Part shown: positions 19,461 to 29,934 of the stretch, one piece after another | Position numbering within the stretch: the first letter of the stretch is position 1 | How the letters are laid out: each line of letters begins with the position of its first letter | Assembly (NCBI GenBank): GCA_018136815.1 | Contig: CM030944.1 | Coordinates: 2,982,429 to 3,046,428 of the forward strand | Length of the DNA stretch: 64,000 nucleotides | DNA from: Isochrysis galbana | Taxonomy: Eukaryota > Haptophyta > Isochrysidales > Isochrysidaceae | Direction of reading: 5' to 3' | Notes under the pieces: generated by a model | What the model saw: only the letters and a program-made list of their open reading frames with translations | The model's database searches: none | What the model was told of the DNA's origin: nothing | Program-made: the position numbers and the translations under genes

Positions 19461-19683
19461 CGCCGCCCGCGCGCGCTCTCCCTCTCTCTCGACTCCAGCC
19501 ACGGGAACTCTTACCGATTAAGAGCCAAAGCGGACATACACATGGATTCCGTTGGAAATTGTAGTCTTGTAAGAGGTCTTGTTGGCTAGCACCCCTAGCC
19601 ACATACACCGGACGAGCCATGGCGCCATGGCACCAATCGCGCCACACCCCCATCGCGGGGGAGGGGCTCCGTTAGGAGTACCT

Positions 19684-19757
19684 AGATGGGACGTACGTAT
19701 TTACCGTATTTGGCCGGAGGCCAAATACACATGTATTTCACTGTATTTTGGAGGCCC
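19684..19757. mobile_element. Truncated copy of the 17604 MITE
   Basis: Begins ACCTAGATGGG and keeps GTATTTACCGTATTTGGCC with the complementary GGCCAAATAC, then diverges. The right end is missing. Confidence 0.75.
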
Positions 19758-19962
19758 CCTGTATTGACGGATTGACGGGTCGCCAAATACGGAGCGCCCG
19801 CAGGGCGCGTAGCGCGCGAGCGGCGAGCGGAGCGAGCGAGCGCGGGGCCGGCCGCGGGGGCGCGGGGTTGTTGCGGCAGTGGCAGGCGGAGAGGCGGGTG
19901 GGGGTGGGAAGTGGGGGTGGGATTGGGAGTGTGGGGGTGGGAGTGTAGGGGTGGGTGGGGGG

Positions 19963-20002
19963 CTCTTTCTTGGCTCTTGGCTCTTGGCTCTTGGCTCTTG
20001 GG
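19963..20002. repeat. TTGGCTCT octamer tandem repeat
   Basis: About four to five copies of CTTGGCTC in a row. Confidence 0.9.
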
Positions 20003-20207
20003 CTTTTGGTTATTCTTCTTCTTAACAGTCTAATGTAAAATAACCTGCAATCAAACAACAGACAACGGTTAATCTCAGATGCGATTACGATTACGTTTAC
20101 GTATATACGATATACGTAATCAAAATCAAGACTAAGGCCAAGGCCAACAACAATTGAAATTCAAGATTCAAGCAACAAGCTTCGCAATAACTCTTCCTCA
20201 CTAGGAT

Positions 20208-20275
20208 GTCGCATTCGCGAATCGCGAATCGACAATCGTTAGACTTCTCTTTTTTTTGTTCGGCATTTATCGTTA
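20208..20275. repeat. Dispersed repeat, copy 2
   Basis: Same series of words as 14455-14515 (CGCATTCGCGAATCG, AATCGTTAGACTTCTCTT, CGGCATTTATCGTTATG). Confidence 0.55.
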
Positions 20276-20329
20276 TGCCTGACTCATGGTCCAAGCCCTA
20301 GGTTCGAGCCCCTCGCCGGGGTAGGCTCA

Positions 20330-20347
20330 TTGCCGCCGCTGCCGCCG

Positions 20348-20378
<31 letters not shown>

Positions 20379-20400
20379 ACCACCGCCGCCTCCCCCACTC
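20330..20400. repeat. CCG/CCA triplet tract
   Basis: GCC/CCG triplets turning into CCA triplets. Frames through it give Ala or Val runs and are not taken as coding. Confidence 0.9.
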
Positions 20401-20439
20401 TCTGGCCCGTCGCCGCTGTCGCTTTTACCAATGTTGAAA

Positions 20440-21191
20440 GGTTTGGCGGCGGACCGCCAAAGGTCCTCTGCCTCTGCTGCCCACCGGAGATCGACGGACG
20501 CACGGACGCCGCGTCGGCTCTGCGGTCTATGGCTCTCCTTGACTTCATGTCAAGTATTGCCAAGACCTTGGAGTGCGCCTTGGCTGCGCGAGCTCCGCGT
20601 GCCAGGAGCGCTTTCGTCGCGCCGTCGCGCGTCATTGGCAGTATGGGTTGATTCCCAATACCGCCTGCCAAGCCCACCACCCAGCGGCAGAAGATGATTT
20701 CTGCTTTGGGTGGTGGGTTCCCGCCAGATGCGCTGTGAGGCGCTCTGGCAAGATCTTGGGCTTTTTTTAAAACTTTTTTGCTCGCCGCGGCGTAGGTAGA
20801 GAGCTACGACGTGGCCCGTCCTGAGGCCACCCACGGGTCTTGCCTCATCGATCAGCGCCGAATCTGGCACTGTCAGAGAGAGGAGGGCCGCGAGGGCAGC
20901 CTCAACGCGGAGGCTCGTCAGCCACGCGTGGACGGCCGCGTCGGTGAGCTGGTCCTGGGTTCTCGATGCCGAGTTCGAGTGAGGGCAAATCCTGCGAGGG
21001 GCGGGTCGGGATGGTCAGGGCGGGGGTTGCGGCAGCCAGGGTAGCCGCGTGCGCGCGCTGTGAGGAGCTGGGTGGGCTGCGCGGGCCATGATACCATGAT
21101 GCCAGAGGGTCAGGCAGGGGGTGGTCGGACTGTCGGCAGCCCGACACGGCGCTGCATCGGGCGGGAATCAAATGCCGAATGTAGCTTAGAT
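20440..21191. other. Gene-poor stretch
   Basis: No gene supported. Short minus-strand frames (20327-20870) are Arg/Ser-rich and not recognisable. Confidence 0.4.
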
Positions 21192-22370
21192 ATAAAGGAA
21201 CCAATCCCCCCAAAAACTATTGTTATAGTTTGAACTATGGAGCGTGCCGCGACCGCTCCCGAGCCCCAGGCGACCCTCGCCACCGCGCCCCACCTGGGAC
21301 GCCCCACGCCGCCCGAGGCGGCTCGTCAGAAAGCCCTCTCAGAGCCCATCCAACCCATCCAAACCACACCCGCGCAAGCGCGCGGGGTGGCGAGCACTGG
21401 CACCGAACAGGTTGCCACCATGGCTCTGCGCATCATGCAGGGGGTCTTGGAGACCCCCTCCAACAGTGGGAAACCCTCCCACCCCAAGAGCACCTCATGT
21501 GGGAGGGCAGCTCAGCTGCCCTCCCCATGGTGGAAACCTCTACCATCAGTGCACCCAACATGGGAGGGCACTTCACAACCATCAACCCCATACGGAGAGC
21601 ACCCCATGCCTCTGTTTTCCAACTTGTTGACACAATTCTCGTCTTCACCCCACTCTTGTGGGCCACTAGTACCAATCATTCAGTGCCCTGCCTTGGGCCC
21701 TCTCTTAACACAAGACTCCCTCTCCCACTCCCCCTTCACACTTCAACCAACCCAAACGGCACAAACCCCCCCGCCCTCTGTTCAAAGCACCAAAAATTTC
21801 AATTCAAGACACATGTTGATACACTTTTCGTTTTCACCCCACCCTTGTGGGCCACAAGTACCTACAACTCAGTGCCCTGCCTTGGGCCCTCTTTCAACAC
21901 TTCACTCCATCTCCCACTCCCTCATCCCACTACAACCAACCCAAGAAGCACAAACCCCCTCGCCCTCGGATTCAAACACCAAAAATTTCGACTCAAGACC
22001 AGAGGGAGGACATGTTTTGAGGCGGCGTCGCTGCCCATGCCTAGCGCAAGGGTATAGCGCCCCCACTCAAACATCTCCTTCCCCAAAGCTCCTCTTTGAG
22101 GAGTTGCTCCTCACCCTCCCATTAGGCCCCCTTGCCTGCGAGACCAAAACAGGATCCTGGCGTGGGGGGCTGCTTGAGTGTGTAGGGAGGGGTGCTCCGG
22201 CTAGCGCAGGTAGTAAGCTAGTGAAGAGCTGGGTGGCATAAGGGGGAAGGGTGCTTGCGCTCGCCGCGGCAGGGAGTCCTGTCTTGTGTGCGCGCTAGTC
22301 CCGTTCCTTTGCCGCGCCGCGACCCATAAAAATTTGTTTAAAAAAAAATAATAAAGGAACCAATCCCCCC
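21192..22370 (+). mobile_element. Hairpin-headed retroposon, complete, with 20-bp target duplication
   Basis: The element is 21212-22350 (1139 bp), bounded by the identical direct repeats ATAAAGGAACCAATCCCCCC at 21192-21211 and 22351-22370. It starts AAAAACTATTGTTATAG, which folds into a 7-bp hairpin (AAACTAT, loop TGTT, ATAGTTT; 21214-21231) ending five bases before the ATG at 21237. It ends in an A-rich tail (CATAAAAATTTGTTTAAA and nine more A/T). A long duplication with an A-rich 3' end points to target-primed reverse transcription, as used by LINEs and the SINEs they mobilise. No reverse transcriptase is encoded, so it is non-autonomous. Confidence 0.85.
21237..22241 (+). CDS. Retroposon ORF, 334 aa, Pro/Ser/Thr-rich with internal duplication
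   Basis: Starts MERAATAPEPQ and stays open for 334 codons. The middle contains two near-identical units of about 65 residues (roughly 21635-21830 and 21831-22000), each with FSSSPHSCGP-like and CPALGPL blocks. The C-terminal part is Leu/Gly-rich. Composition is low in hydrophobic core residues, and I recognise no domain. It starts with the same MERA residues and hairpin position as the 27164 and 30906 ORFs. The copy at 35465 has a stop after ten codons, so the frame is not universally kept, and it may be a passenger reading frame rather than a selected protein. Confidence 0.4.
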   Translation: MERAATAPEPQATLATAPHLGRPTPPEAARQKALSEPIQPIQTTPAQARGVASTGTEQVATMALRIMQGVLETPSNSGKPSHPKSTSCGRAAQLPSPWWKPLPSVHPTWEGTSQPSTPYGEHPMPLFSNLLTQFSSSPHSCGPLVPIIQCPALGPLLTQDSLSHSPFTLQPTQTAQTPPPSVQSTKNFNSRHMLIHFSFSPHPCGPQVPTTQCPALGPLSTLHSISHSLIPLQPTQEAQTPSPSDSNTKNFDSRPEGGHVLRRRRCPCLAQGYSAPTQTSPSPKLLFEELLLTLPLGPLACETKTGSWRGGLLECVGRGAPASAGSKLVKSWVA

Positions 22371-23361
22371 GCGGGCGCGACCGCCAATTCTTTACGGGTA
22401 GAGCGTGAGCGCGCGTGACGGAGGGGGGGAGAATCGCACCCCATTTCCTGGCGAAGATTTTCGTGGCGGCAGGTGGCCCCCCCTGAAGGTTTTTTATTGG
22501 GCCTCGCGCCACGGTCAAAAAATGCAGCCCAACCCTTACTAATAGTTTAAACGCCCCTGTTTGACCGCCCTACCGGAGGAGCTGCTTTGCTAACAATGAC
22601 ACGTACACCCGTTTTAGGGGCATACATAAAGAACAATTCCTTGACTCCTGGCAAATGGTAGTAGATAGCTCGGCTCGCGGGAGTGGAGGGAGCCGAACAA
22701 GCAAATCGATGCCCTTCAAAGCAACAGTGGGGGGTTGAATAAGGCGGCCAAAAAAGAATAGAGACGTGGGGAGAGACGTCAACAAGCTTGATTGGAGGCA
22801 ATCGTATCAGTCGTCACGGCGAGGAGACGAAAGCCTCTTGAGGGTAAACGGCGAGAGTGAGATCCGCATTCTTGCATCAACGACCGCTGAGTGCTATTTA
22901 AGTAGGATGAGGCACAAATGTTGAAGACAACTTGGAAGCTTCTTCTTATTACACAATGAGCCGTGCAAGCGCAAGCACGGCATTGGTTTGCGATTGGCAG
23001 TTAGAAGGGTCTGAATCCGTTGAATGCGACCCATGGAGTCTGGATCGCGTAGGAAGCATGACGGCCTTGTGCCCTAATGCTACGCTGGACCGTTAAGGCA
23101 AGCTTGGGCGGGGGGGGGGGGGGGGGAGGGGAGGGCACCTTCGAGCTGGCATAACAGACTGTACCGCAGTTGAAGATGCGGCGTCATTATAGGTGAAATA
23201 GAGGACTGCATGCATATGGACAAAAGGCGCCGCTATTCAGTCCCCCGGGCAGTGTCCTGCTTGTGGTGTCTGGCTTCAGTTCACGGAAGCGTCTTGGCGA
23301 CCTCGCACGTTTTGTGCTAGTGTTGGAGGAACAGCTGCCCACGTATTTACATCGTTGTGCA
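22371..23361. other. Gene-free spacer
   Basis: No gene supported. Contains a poly-G run (about 23109-23128). Confidence 0.5.
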
Positions 23362-26300
23362 CTAGCCACGCATTGTACGCTTCGCATGTGACTCCATCAG
23401 CTTGCTTGCGATTGACTTGAGATCGCCGTTCTTCTCGAAGGCGAAGTCAATGCCAGGCTTCCTCGCAATTTGGTGGACCGTCTCGCGGTGCGCTCCGGTT
23501 AATATGCATATCACTCCACGGAAGCCGCGGCGGCGCAGCTCGAGTGCAAGCTCGCTGCCGCGAGCAGAGTGCTCTTCTCTATCATCCAAATCAATGTTTT
23601 CGTCGAGCACTGCGATGTCAGCTGGAGGAAGGTCTGCTGGTTCAAGGGACCTATGGTAATTGGAAGTGGCGACGACACAAGTGAATGCAGTTCGGCACCG
23701 CGCAACGTTTGCTGCAAGAGACGGCCCACTGAGGAGGCGCGTGCCGCCATCACGACGTATGCAAATTGTGCGTATGAATTGATTGCCCTTACAAGGTGCG
23801 CTTTCCCATCACGACGTCGACGTATGCATCAACCTCCTGCATGCACGAACCAATGCTTCCGCTTCTGCTTGAGTCAGCATCCATGAAAAGATTGAAGAGT
23901 GTTTCCTGCGAACCGTGAGGCAGGCGCGGAATCGACTTTTACCCGTCGAGCACCTCAGCTGATGCAATACAAGCGTGCGCAATGGCAAAGCAACCGCGAA
24001 GAATTTACCTGCATCTTGCGAAGCATTGGCGAATCATCTATGCCAATGCAGACAGGTGCACGCGAGAGGCTCTCCAGGAAGGGTTGCACTGGAGGGCCGT
24101 CTACAATGGGGTTGGACACATCGCGCTTGAGCTGACCTTCCGGATCGTGCTCTTGAGCATTGGCGTCTTCCAGCGCTGGCACAGCATTGGACGATGGCAT
24201 ATCAGGAGATGAAAGGTCACCTGGCATCGAAGGGTCATCGAAGCGGGGGAAGCCATTTGACGATGTCGGGCCGACCCATGATGGTGGATCCTGCAGCTCT
24301 TGGGCACTATGGAGAGGCGAGTTCTCCGCCTCGGCGTTGGTTTTCTTTGCAGCATCAGCTGCTACCTTGAGGGGCGAATACGCAGTTGTAGCGGTTGCGG
24401 AAGTGGCAACGGTTGCAGATGTCGCGCCATGCACGGAAGGCTCAGACTCGCAGCTCGCTGCGGGAAGCTCGACGTGAAGCGTCGTGTGGGTTTTTGTAGC
24501 CTGAAGCCAGCATCTGCCACCAACATGATCCGTTGCCAGCTTTACGGAATCAAGGCCAACGCCATCGCTGCGGGAAGGGGGAGGGGAGGGTTATCAGACG
24601 GAGCGAAGACTCAACCGTTTGTTAGAGGCCCCTATACTGCAAAGAGAGTATTGTGCGCACGCGAAAGGCCGAGGGAGAGGGCTTGCTACTAACCTGCGGC
24701 AGCAACTACTACTATTATTGTACGAAGGTCCGCCGCGCTTGCTTGACTTCATAAATGCCATCTTGCACTCACTCTCTGTGAGGTGCGGCACTCCGGCTCG
24801 ATTAGTGTTTGTGATGGTGATGCTCAACAGACTTCCCTGACGAGACTTGCCTGGAAGCAGAACGGAATAGCCAATAAGGACTGGGCGATGAGATACGGAA
24901 AGAGCAGACAAGGAAGATCACGCTCAGCACTATCGTGCTGAGCTAGCGCAGAAGGAGTGAGGGTTGGGGAGCGCAAGGCGCTAATGGGACCATGGAGAAG
25001 GCTAGCAGGGTGGCAGGTGGCGAGTTGTCTGAGAGAGAATGTCGTGTCAACGGCGCGCATTCTTACCTTTATTCCGCTCATCCTCCTTTAGTTCTGCCTT
25101 GACAATGATGGGTGTACCTTGCTGAGCATACTTGAAAGCATTCGAGAGCGCCTCGTGCACGAGCAACCGGACTAGATTGGGATCGACAATCACCTCTTCC
25201 ATCGCCTCTACCTTGCCAAAGGCGCTCACTTGTGACTGAAGCTCCTTGCGCAGCGGCATTTGGGAAAGCGACATCTGATACGTGCCCGCCTCGAGCTGAA
25301 CAAAGACCTCGCGCGAGTGGCACCACTCTGCCGCATCATCCAGCATGGCCTTAATCTGGTGCACTAGCGTCACGACCTCCTGTGTTGCTTCGGTTCCACT
25401 CTGAGTCTCCAATACTTTCAACAAGCCGCTAAGCAGAGCATTGGCACCACCACACTGCCCTTTGATCACATGGTTCAGCCGTGAGTCCGCACGGCGATTC
25501 ATGTTGGCGATTTCCAGCGTTGCTAGTAGCAGCTGCTGGTCCGAGCTGATGGCACAGCCGCACAGGAATCCGGTTGCTTCGCCAAAGGCTAGGATCATCG
25601 CTTCAGATGTGCCAATCCCAAATATTGGGTTCAAGAAGTGCATCGTCGGGATGAGGATGGCCCATGCTGCAGTCACATGTGTCGGAAAAGCGCGCATCAC
25701 TAAGATAAGCTGTATCATGAAGCCAACAAACCCGAGAGCAAAAGGTTCCCATATGAAACCGACCACTGGCGGCATTGCTTCTACTTGAGTCAAGTGCCAG
25801 AACACGAGAGCAAAGAGCGATACCGTCTGCGCAAGTCCAATGTAGGGGGGAAGACGTGAGCTAGAAAGTGCTTTTGGCTAGGTAGGGTGCCAGGAGTTTG
25901 ATGGTATTGTCAATGAGACCGAGCCAGCCAGCTCGAGGCTCCCGATCATAGTCACGGACTCAGCAAATATGCGTAAGGAGACTGAGGGAGATGGAAAAGG
26001 ACGCTCAAGGCAGGCCTCACCTGCCGGCCTGGTATGAGCTGCAGCCACCAGCTGGATCCAGGGGCAGCCTCGACAGGCTGCATGAGTGTGATCATCACGA
26101 GCGCGTTGCCTCCAATGACAAAGCTCATGAACCAGCGGCCGCCCTTTGGGATGGCGGAGACGAGAAGTCCGCAGAATGTGAGGCAGTAGATGACAAGCAG
26201 CTTGGCGTAGATCCGCGCATGCTTCCTCTGCATGCTGGAGGAGACTCCGGATGGCGCCCAGGTGACCAGCCCGACAGAGATGACCCAGTCCAGCCCGTGG

Positions 26301-26383
26301 TGAAAGCCGAGGCTCTGCAGCAAGCGCGAAAGCGAGGAGAAGGCGGCGCGTGGCGCCCGGCGCATGCTCTCCATTTGGCCCAT
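23362..26383 (-). CDS. Membrane hybrid histidine kinase with receiver domain, 6 exons
   Basis: Exons on the minus strand are 26383-26021, 25826-25067, 24850-24694, 24567-24009, 23905-23793 and 23650-23362. All junctions are GT-AG and phase-matched, giving 746 aa. Residues 1 to about 210 hold five or so membrane segments (e.g. LLVIYCLTFCGLLVSAI). A dimerisation-like helix has a candidate phospho-His in RLNHVIKGQ (about H240). The ATPase domain has an N-box (HEALSNAFKY, about 347-356) and a late DGVGLDSVKLATDHVGG box. After a Ser/Asp-rich linker comes a receiver: IDDSP (about 603-607), phospho-acceptor Asp in AVLDENI (about D667), and LTG then EKNGD. Inferred role: sensing at a membrane and passing phosphate His to Asp in cis. 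The signal is unknown. Confidence 0.85.
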
Positions 26384-26422
26384 CCGGGCGAGAACAGGAA
26401 GGGCGGCGGCCCGGGTGGGGCA

Positions 26423-27123
26423 GGTGGGGAAGGAGGCTAGTGCGGGGGGGGGGGGGGGGGAGGTTTCACTTCACCCCTCTCGCGTCTCTCTCTCCACCCC
26501 CGCCCCCCTCCCCTCCTGTTTTCTTCTCTTTCTTAGGCCATTTATTCACAAAAAACCGTTGGGGCTGCTCACCGGCGCGGGCGCGCAAGGCAACACGGCC
26601 AGAGCGACGGGCTTGGAGGCCCGTCATGACGGCCGACTTTCACCTACCTTTGACCCTCTTCTTGAAGAATATTTGATCTCTGATTATCCTCTCTCCTCGG
26701 CGAGACACGCCGTCATCTCGTGGCAGAGATATGAGGGAAAGATGATGGCGGAGCGCGGACTGCTACTATCGCCCACTGAAACCTTCTGAGAGGAGAGAGG
26801 TCAATAGGATCAGAGGAGAGAGAGGACGAGAGAGCTCTATCCTCAGGCACAGTCGCGAGGAGGGCTCATCAACGCTCAGGCTGCTATCTCTCCTCTCCTC
26901 TCTCCCTCTTCCCTCGATCTACTAGCTACAAGTACCCTTTCTCAACGGAGCCTTCAGGCCCCAGGTGGCCTCCCAACACGGCGCCCCATCCCTTCTCGGC
27001 GCCTCAGCGCAATCTCCTCTCTCCTCGTCGGTTTGCCCTATCGCTATCGCGGTGAGCTCGCTTGATGATCACTGGTGGAGGGGTTTTGCAGCGACTCAAC
27101 GGGGACTCAAGAGTTCCTTTACC
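26423..27123. other. Gene-free spacer with poly-G
   Basis: G run at about 26440-26461 and C/T-rich simple DNA. No gene supported. Confidence 0.5.
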
Positions 27124-28600
27124 TTTACCGAGTCAACAGCAACTAACTTTATAGTTAGACGCCATGGAGCGCGCCGCCGCTCCCCACCTCTCCTTCGGGT
27201 CCCCCGCCGCGGGGACCCCCCCGGCACCCATGGAGCTGTCGCAGGCGAAGCGACCGCGTCCGCCCGCAGAGGCCGAGCAGGTGAGCGCGACCCCGGTCGC
27301 GCCGCACGGCCCGTGGCCTCGGCCACACCAGCCACTGCAGCCATGCTGGCCCTCCCCATGGAGGGTCACAAGCTGTAGAACACAGAGGACCAGCACCACA
27401 CAAGACGAACAATACAGCCACCAGGCATGCCTTATGGCAGAGGCCTCTCCCACCCTAGGGACGGCCGCGCTGCCCCGGCAGCGCGGCCCGAGACCGGGTG
27501 GCCCTTATGGGCACAAATCCAAAACCAACAGCAGAACGCACAATGGCGCTGACCCCTCAACACCACAACACATGACCACACAGAAAGGAAGCTGCTTGGG
27601 TGCGTCTAGGGGCGCACATCACACTCCCCCGCCACACGCTCGATTGGACCCACCCATGGCCTCACATACCCCGACCTCCCCTGCCACTCAGGAGCCGCCC
27701 TCAGATGAGGAGCAAGGCTACACTGAGTCGGACGCAACATACGAGCTGTCCTTTCACCAGGAGGGAGACTACACTTTCCAGGACGCCACCGTCTACGCCG
27801 CGATCGTAGAGCTCCTCTTGGAGCTCGAAGGAGTCGACCCGGAGCCGGACTTCTGGGCCCGGTCCATCCGCGGGCCATGGCATATCGCCGTGAACGAGGA
27901 CTGCGCTCAGCAATTCAAAGAGCGTTATGGGGACAACACCACCCTCCGCATCATTCAAACCGACATCCCCGTCCGCGTAAAAGTTGAAGCAATTGATGAG
28001 AAAATCAACAAGAAAGGCTCCACCTCTCGCAAAGCCCTCTACAACGCCCTCCAAGACGTCGCGACCCCGCCAAAAGCGCACTGCTCTGCACGCACGCACA
28101 CAGCCGCTCAAGGGAGAAAGCCCAAACTCAAGAAATCGCTAGAACTCAGCGCCCCCGTATTCATTGAAAACGAGAAAGGTAGACTACAACTGAGCGAAAA
28201 CACCCGCCTCGTAGCAAAAGCACTTGGCCTCGCTGAAAGACTCGCATAACATGAAGCGTAGGCCCGGGGAAACTTACCATCTAAGAACGCGATCGATCAC
28301 TATAGGTCATCTAAGAGGAACGCCGCGCACACTAAGCCAAGGGGCCATGGAACAACTCTAAAAACAAACGGGTCACTCAGTGGCACAGGAGGGAGCGGAG
28401 AACACGCCGCTGAGGACAAGTGCACACAGCTCCGCTCGGACCCCCCACATATCCCGAGCCCCTAAGTAGAGCACGAGGGGAGTTGCCGCAAGGCGGGGAA
28501 TGAGGGTGAGGAAGGGAAGGGGGCGTGGCTACGAATATGCGAGTCAGTGCCACGGGGGAGGCGAGAATATTAAAAGGTTTTTTTTTACCGAGTCAACAGC
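27124..28600 (+). mobile_element. Hairpin-headed retroposon (MERA family 1) with 17-bp target duplication
   Basis: The element is 27141-28583 (1443 bp), bounded by identical direct repeats TTTACCGAGTCAACAGC at 27124-27140 and 28584-28600. Two bases inside the left end is a 6-bp hairpin (CTAACT, loop TTAT, AGTTAG; 27143-27158) ending five bases before the ATG at 27164. The 3' part carries GAGCACGAGGGGAG and GGGGGCGTGGCTACGA blocks also found at 31205-31335 and, inverted, at 35228-35345. It ends GGCGAGAATATTAAAAGG followed by a T run. Target-primed retroposition is inferred. No reverse transcriptase is encoded here. Confidence 0.85.
27164..28249 (+). CDS. MERA-family retroposon protein, 361 aa
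   Basis: Starts MERAAAPHLSFGSP. Residues 1-60 are Pro/Arg-rich with a KRPRPP nuclear-signal-like patch. The middle is low complexity. Residues about 180-310 form the best-conserved block, containing VYAAIVELLLELEGVDPEPD, FWARS, GPWHIAVNEDC and QFKERYG, then a basic tail with KGSTSRKALYNALQDVA. The same block, with many conservative changes, is in the minus-strand copy at 29935-30906, which suggests protein-level selection. Its alternating strand/helix look would fit a small nucleic-acid-binding fold like those in LINE ORF1 proteins; that is speculation. No known domain is recognised. Confidence 0.6.
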   Translation: MERAAAPHLSFGSPAAGTPPAPMELSQAKRPRPPAEAEQVSATPVAPHGPWPRPHQPLQPCWPSPWRVTSCRTQRTSTTQDEQYSHQACLMAEASPTLGTAALPRQRGPRPGGPYGHKSKTNSRTHNGADPSTPQHMTTQKGSCLGASRGAHHTPPPHARLDPPMASHTPTSPATQEPPSDEEQGYTESDATYELSFHQEGDYTFQDATVYAAIVELLLELEGVDPEPDFWARSIRGPWHIAVNEDCAQQFKERYGDNTTLRIIQTDIPVRVKVEAIDEKINKKGSTSRKALYNALQDVATPPKAHCSARTHTAAQGRKPKLKKSLELSAPVFIENEKGRLQLSENTRLVAKALGLAERLA

Positions 28601-28749
28601 CTTGATGTCCCGTTGCGTCGCTGTTGAGTCGCTCTGGCAAAAGACGAAATCAGACAGCGGGGACTCATCAGAGAAAGAGGTCGCTCACTAGGGGTGTGCG
28701 GAGGGCACCATCGGCAATTGGCAAGAGACGGCCGATGAAAAACTTCTGT

Positions 28750-28785
28750 TAGGCTACTCGGGGGGGGGGGGGGGGGGGGGTTGAG
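28750..28785. repeat. Poly-G run
   Basis: About 20 consecutive Gs. Confidence 0.9.
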
Positions 28786-29099
28786 GCGTCTATATCTCTA
28801 CATGGACCCAAGAGTGGTAGCCCGGTCACTCACTAGGAGACCGGGGGTCTTCCGGCAAAATTTTCGAAAAGTAAAGACGTAAAGACCCGATTTCAGTTTC
28901 AGGCCTCTGACGGCTGACGGCCGTGCGGAAATATATTTCAGGCCCCCCTCCAGTATTATTTTGCCGACGGCCTTCATGCGTTCATGCGCGCCTCTCGCAG
29001 CTGATAGAGACAATGGAACCTGGATATTAACCAAACAAACAAAAAGCGACCAGACGGACACACTCGACAACAAAGACAATTCCAGAAGGCCTGCCCGGA

Positions 29100-29281
29100 C
29101 CCCACACTCTAAACCAGGCCTCAGGTAGCGCACCGAGGCCGGACCCCGGAAACCGAAGAAAAAGGAAAGAAGGGGGGCAGGGGAAGAGGTGGAGGGAGGG
29201 ATGATAAGGGCGGTGCAGATAGCGAAGGGAAGTCCCATAAATAGTAGGTGTGTAGCCCTGAATCTTCAGAAGTTTTTTTTA
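29100..29281 (+). repeat. Poly-T-tailed repeat family, plus copy
   Basis: Ends GCCCTGAATCTTCAGAAG then eight Ts (29274-29281), as in 7330-7489. Upstream blocks (AGGCCGGACCCCGGAAACCG-like) match the inverted copy at 6775-6965. The unit may extend left to about 28800. Confidence 0.65.
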
Positions 29282-29934
29282 TAAAAGTAGGTTGAGCTAG
29301 GGGGAGAGAGAGAGAATGAGAATGAGAGCTTCTTAGGTCCAAGGTAGACACGAGGGGCTACAACGCGGGGACTCAAAAAGTTGCTGACCAACAGAGACAG
29401 ACAAACTAAACCAAACGGGGCGAAAACTAACCACACTTGGACGGACGACCGAGCGTCGGCACCAAGGCAACTTAGCAGCGCACGGACATGCGACAGAGGG
29501 GACGGCACAACGAGGGTAGACCTCGCTGGGGGAGCTGCGACCGAGGTATAACAGAAGACGGACGACAATCGTGGAACGTTTGATGTCATCAAGCGAAAGT
29601 AGGAGAAGAGACGATATACCCATCAACGAGACCTTGAGAGTTAAAATAGCTCGCCGGCTAAAAGTAAAAGTCTGTCCTCGTATGGAATACGACACTCCCC
29701 GACTAAATTCGAGTCGTCTCGACGAGTTGCATGGAAGGAGAACAGAATAACCGAAATAGAAGAAATCCAGAATTAGAACTACAAGGCGAGAGAAACCAAA
29801 GATAACCGAGAAACCGAACGTTGAAGGCGGCGCTTAAAATAGAAGACGAGAGCACCCGTGGGCCCTTTGAGCACAAATTCGGAAGCTTGACGCGGCGACC
29901 TATTTGTACGCATCGTCCCACCCATTTCTCCCTT
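29282..29934 (-). other. Probable 3' part of the minus-strand MERA retroposon
   Basis: No ORF of note. It lies downstream (minus strand) of the MERA ORF and ends at the T-tailed repeat. C/T-rich on the minus strand. Confidence 0.35.

Noticed and set aside
20279..20325. tRNA-like 3' half (GGTTCGAGCCC)
   Set aside because: The T-stem does not pair over five bases and no anticodon or acceptor stem can be drawn.
23793..23905. EF-hand in the receiver domain of the histidine kinase (DADSSRSGSIG)
   Set aside because: The Gly and Ile are two positions late for a canonical calcium loop, and the place matches an ordinary receiver helix.
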